From Acidobacteriota bacterium (lineage in GTDB: Bacteria > Acidobacteriota > Blastocatellia > Pyrinomonadales > Pyrinomonadaceae), in NCBI GenBank assembly GCA_003222935.1, contig QHXL01000025.1, positions 1-15,687 of the forward strand: a stretch of 15,687 nt of DNA, written 5' to 3'. Below are positions 14,513 through 15,687 of this stretch, in pieces (the first letter of the stretch is position 1; each line of letters starts with the position of its first letter). Below the pieces are notes generated by a model that was not told the DNA's origin, did no database searches, and worked only from the letters and a program-made list of their open reading frames with translations. The position numbers were made by a program, and so were the translations under genes.

Positions 14513-15687
14513 CTAACCCTCTTTCCTCTTCTTATTCTTGTGTTTTTCGATGACACGGAGTGGCGTGGCGAAGAAATCAAACGCTTCGCGCAGGCGATTT
14601 AGCAGGTAACGTTCGTAGGAGAAGTGGAGTCCTGGCTTGCCGCCGGAGGTAAATACAACAAACGTGGGAGGCCTGATTCCGACCTGCGTCAAATACTGGA
14701 CCTTCAAACGCGAATACCCACTCTTTCCTGCCGATGGGGCCGTCCCGCCACGTGGCTGATCGATTGCCCTTTCAAAAAAGTCGTTGAGCTGGGCCGTCGG
14801 TATACGTCGGTGACGTGCTTCGTATGCTTGTCGCACCAGGGGTAGGATTCGATCTACGCGCTGACCACTCAACGCTGAGATCGTTATGACCGGCGCCCAT
14901 TCAAAACTTCATTCGATCGCGCAAATTGCGCTCAAACTCAAACGGAGTACCTGTCTCTTTGTTCTCGAGGGCATCCCACTTATTAACAGCGATGATGATC
15001 GAACAACCGGCGTCTAGCGCATAGCCCGCAATTGTCGCGTCAAGTGAAGTGACACCCTCGACAGCGTCGACCAAAACAATTGCGACGTCTGCGCGCTCAA
15101 GACTCTTGCGAGCCATGATTACAGATAGCTTTTCCGCCATCTCCTCGGTTTTTCCCTTGCGACGGATTCCTGCGGTATCGATGAGGCGGACTTTTCCTTC
15201 CGGCGTGTCCAGCACTGTGTCGATGGCATCTCGCGTTGTTCCGGCAACAGGTGAAACGATGACTCGATCTTCTCCCAGTAGACGATTCAACAATGAAGAT
15301 TTTCCTACGTTGGGACGACCGATGATCGCGAGTAGCAATTCCTTTGAAACTTCTACATCTTCGCCTTGCTCGACGTTGGCTACTTCTCGCAACAGCTCGA
15401 TAACAGCATCCAGCAACTCTCCGGTGCCAATTCCCTGTTCGGCTGAGACGGCGAGTACGTCGTCAAAACCAAAACTGTAGAACTCGGCTCGTTCAGCTTC
15501 TAATCGCGTTGAGTCAACCTTATTGGCGGCAACTAAGATTCGTTTTCCGGTGGCGCGCAAAAGACCGGCAAGTTCCTCATCAAGCTGAGTGATTCCCTGT
15601 CGAGCATCTACGACCCAGACCAGCACCTGTGCCTGATCGATTGCGACACCGGCTTGCTTCAGGATATTTGCCGGAATCACAGCGTCG
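14513..15687 (-). CDS. der: GTPase Der (EngA), 5' end outside window, frameshifted near 14900
   Basis: A tandem GTPase needed for assembly of the large ribosomal subunit. The start and the first motifs of G domain 1 lie beyond 15687; what remains of it includes NKVD. G domain 2 is complete: GRPNVGKSS (about 15300-15325), TTRDAID, DTAGIRRKGK, NKWD (about 14970-14985) and, after the shift, SALSG. A KH-like C-terminal domain follows (PTAQLNDFFERAI, then PPTFVVFTSGG) with a basic tail. The upstream frame runs to TGA at 14901-14903, right after RDRMKF. The downstream frame resumes one base later with EWAPVITISALSGQ. Family members have one residue between that Phe and the acidic-aromatic-Ala-Pro stretch, so the simplest repair is two lost bases in a T-run. 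Der is usually essential, so an error in the sequence is more likely than gene loss. It ends 5 bases before tgt. Confidence 0.9.

Noticed and set aside
14896..14915. prfB-like programmed +1 frameshift in der
   Set aside because: The TTT-TGA resembles the prfB shift site, but the required upstream Shine-Dalgarno-like stimulator is absent and the product would miss one family-conserved position. Kept only as a finding to check.
1..15687. Mobile elements, CRISPR arrays, tRNA or rRNA genes, defence or biosynthetic clusters
   Set aside because: No transposase, integrase, regularly spaced repeat, tRNA-like fold or cargo gene was seen; the gene content is conserved housekeeping throughout.

Overview
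The window is a compact, ordinary-looking chromosomal segment from a diderm (Gram-negative-type) bacterium. Evidence for two membranes is a TonB-ExbB-ExbD energy-transducing system, two lipobox-bearing lipoproteins and YajC-SecD-SecF. Base composition is near 50% GC by eye, and starts are mixed ATG/GTG/TTG. The look of the TonB, ExbB and TPR lipoprotein sequences suggests Acidobacteriota, possibly the Blastocatellia side. That placement is an inference from general resemblance, not a search result. All genes except rpmB are on the minus strand, so transcription runs mostly from high to low coordinates.

Reading in the direction of transcription, the first block is der (5' end outside the window, frameshifted near 14900), tgt, yajC, secD and secF. 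It covers ribosome assembly, tRNA queuosine modification and protein export. A 373-base gap follows, with a candidate promoter and an imperfect direct repeat. The second block is tonB, exbB (with an in-frame TGA), two tandem exbD genes and a TPR lipoprotein, ending in a strong intrinsic terminator at about 5952-5989. A bifunctional (p)ppGpp synthetase/hydrolase (rel) starts only 25 bases beyond that terminator, and ridA follows.

The ribosomal protein L28 gene (rpmB) stands alone on the plus strand. It has a good promoter, a leader hairpin and its own terminator, which overlaps the stop codon of the converging ridA. Divergent from rpmB is a parvulin-type peptidyl-prolyl isomerase lipoprotein, followed after a terminator by an ABC-F translation factor that runs off the left edge.

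The genes are housekeeping: translation and ribosome biogenesis (L28, Der, ABC-F, Tgt), stringent response (Rel), envelope energisation (TonB/ExbB/ExbD) and export and folding (SecDF-YajC, PPIase). I see no mobile element, CRISPR array, tRNA, rRNA or defence system, and no clearly new multi-gene system. The most unusual points are two reading-frame lesions in genes expected to be functional: a single in-frame TGA in exbB and a 2-base loss (or +1 shift) at a TTT-TGA site in der. Sequence error is the leading explanation, with recoding as the less likely alternative.
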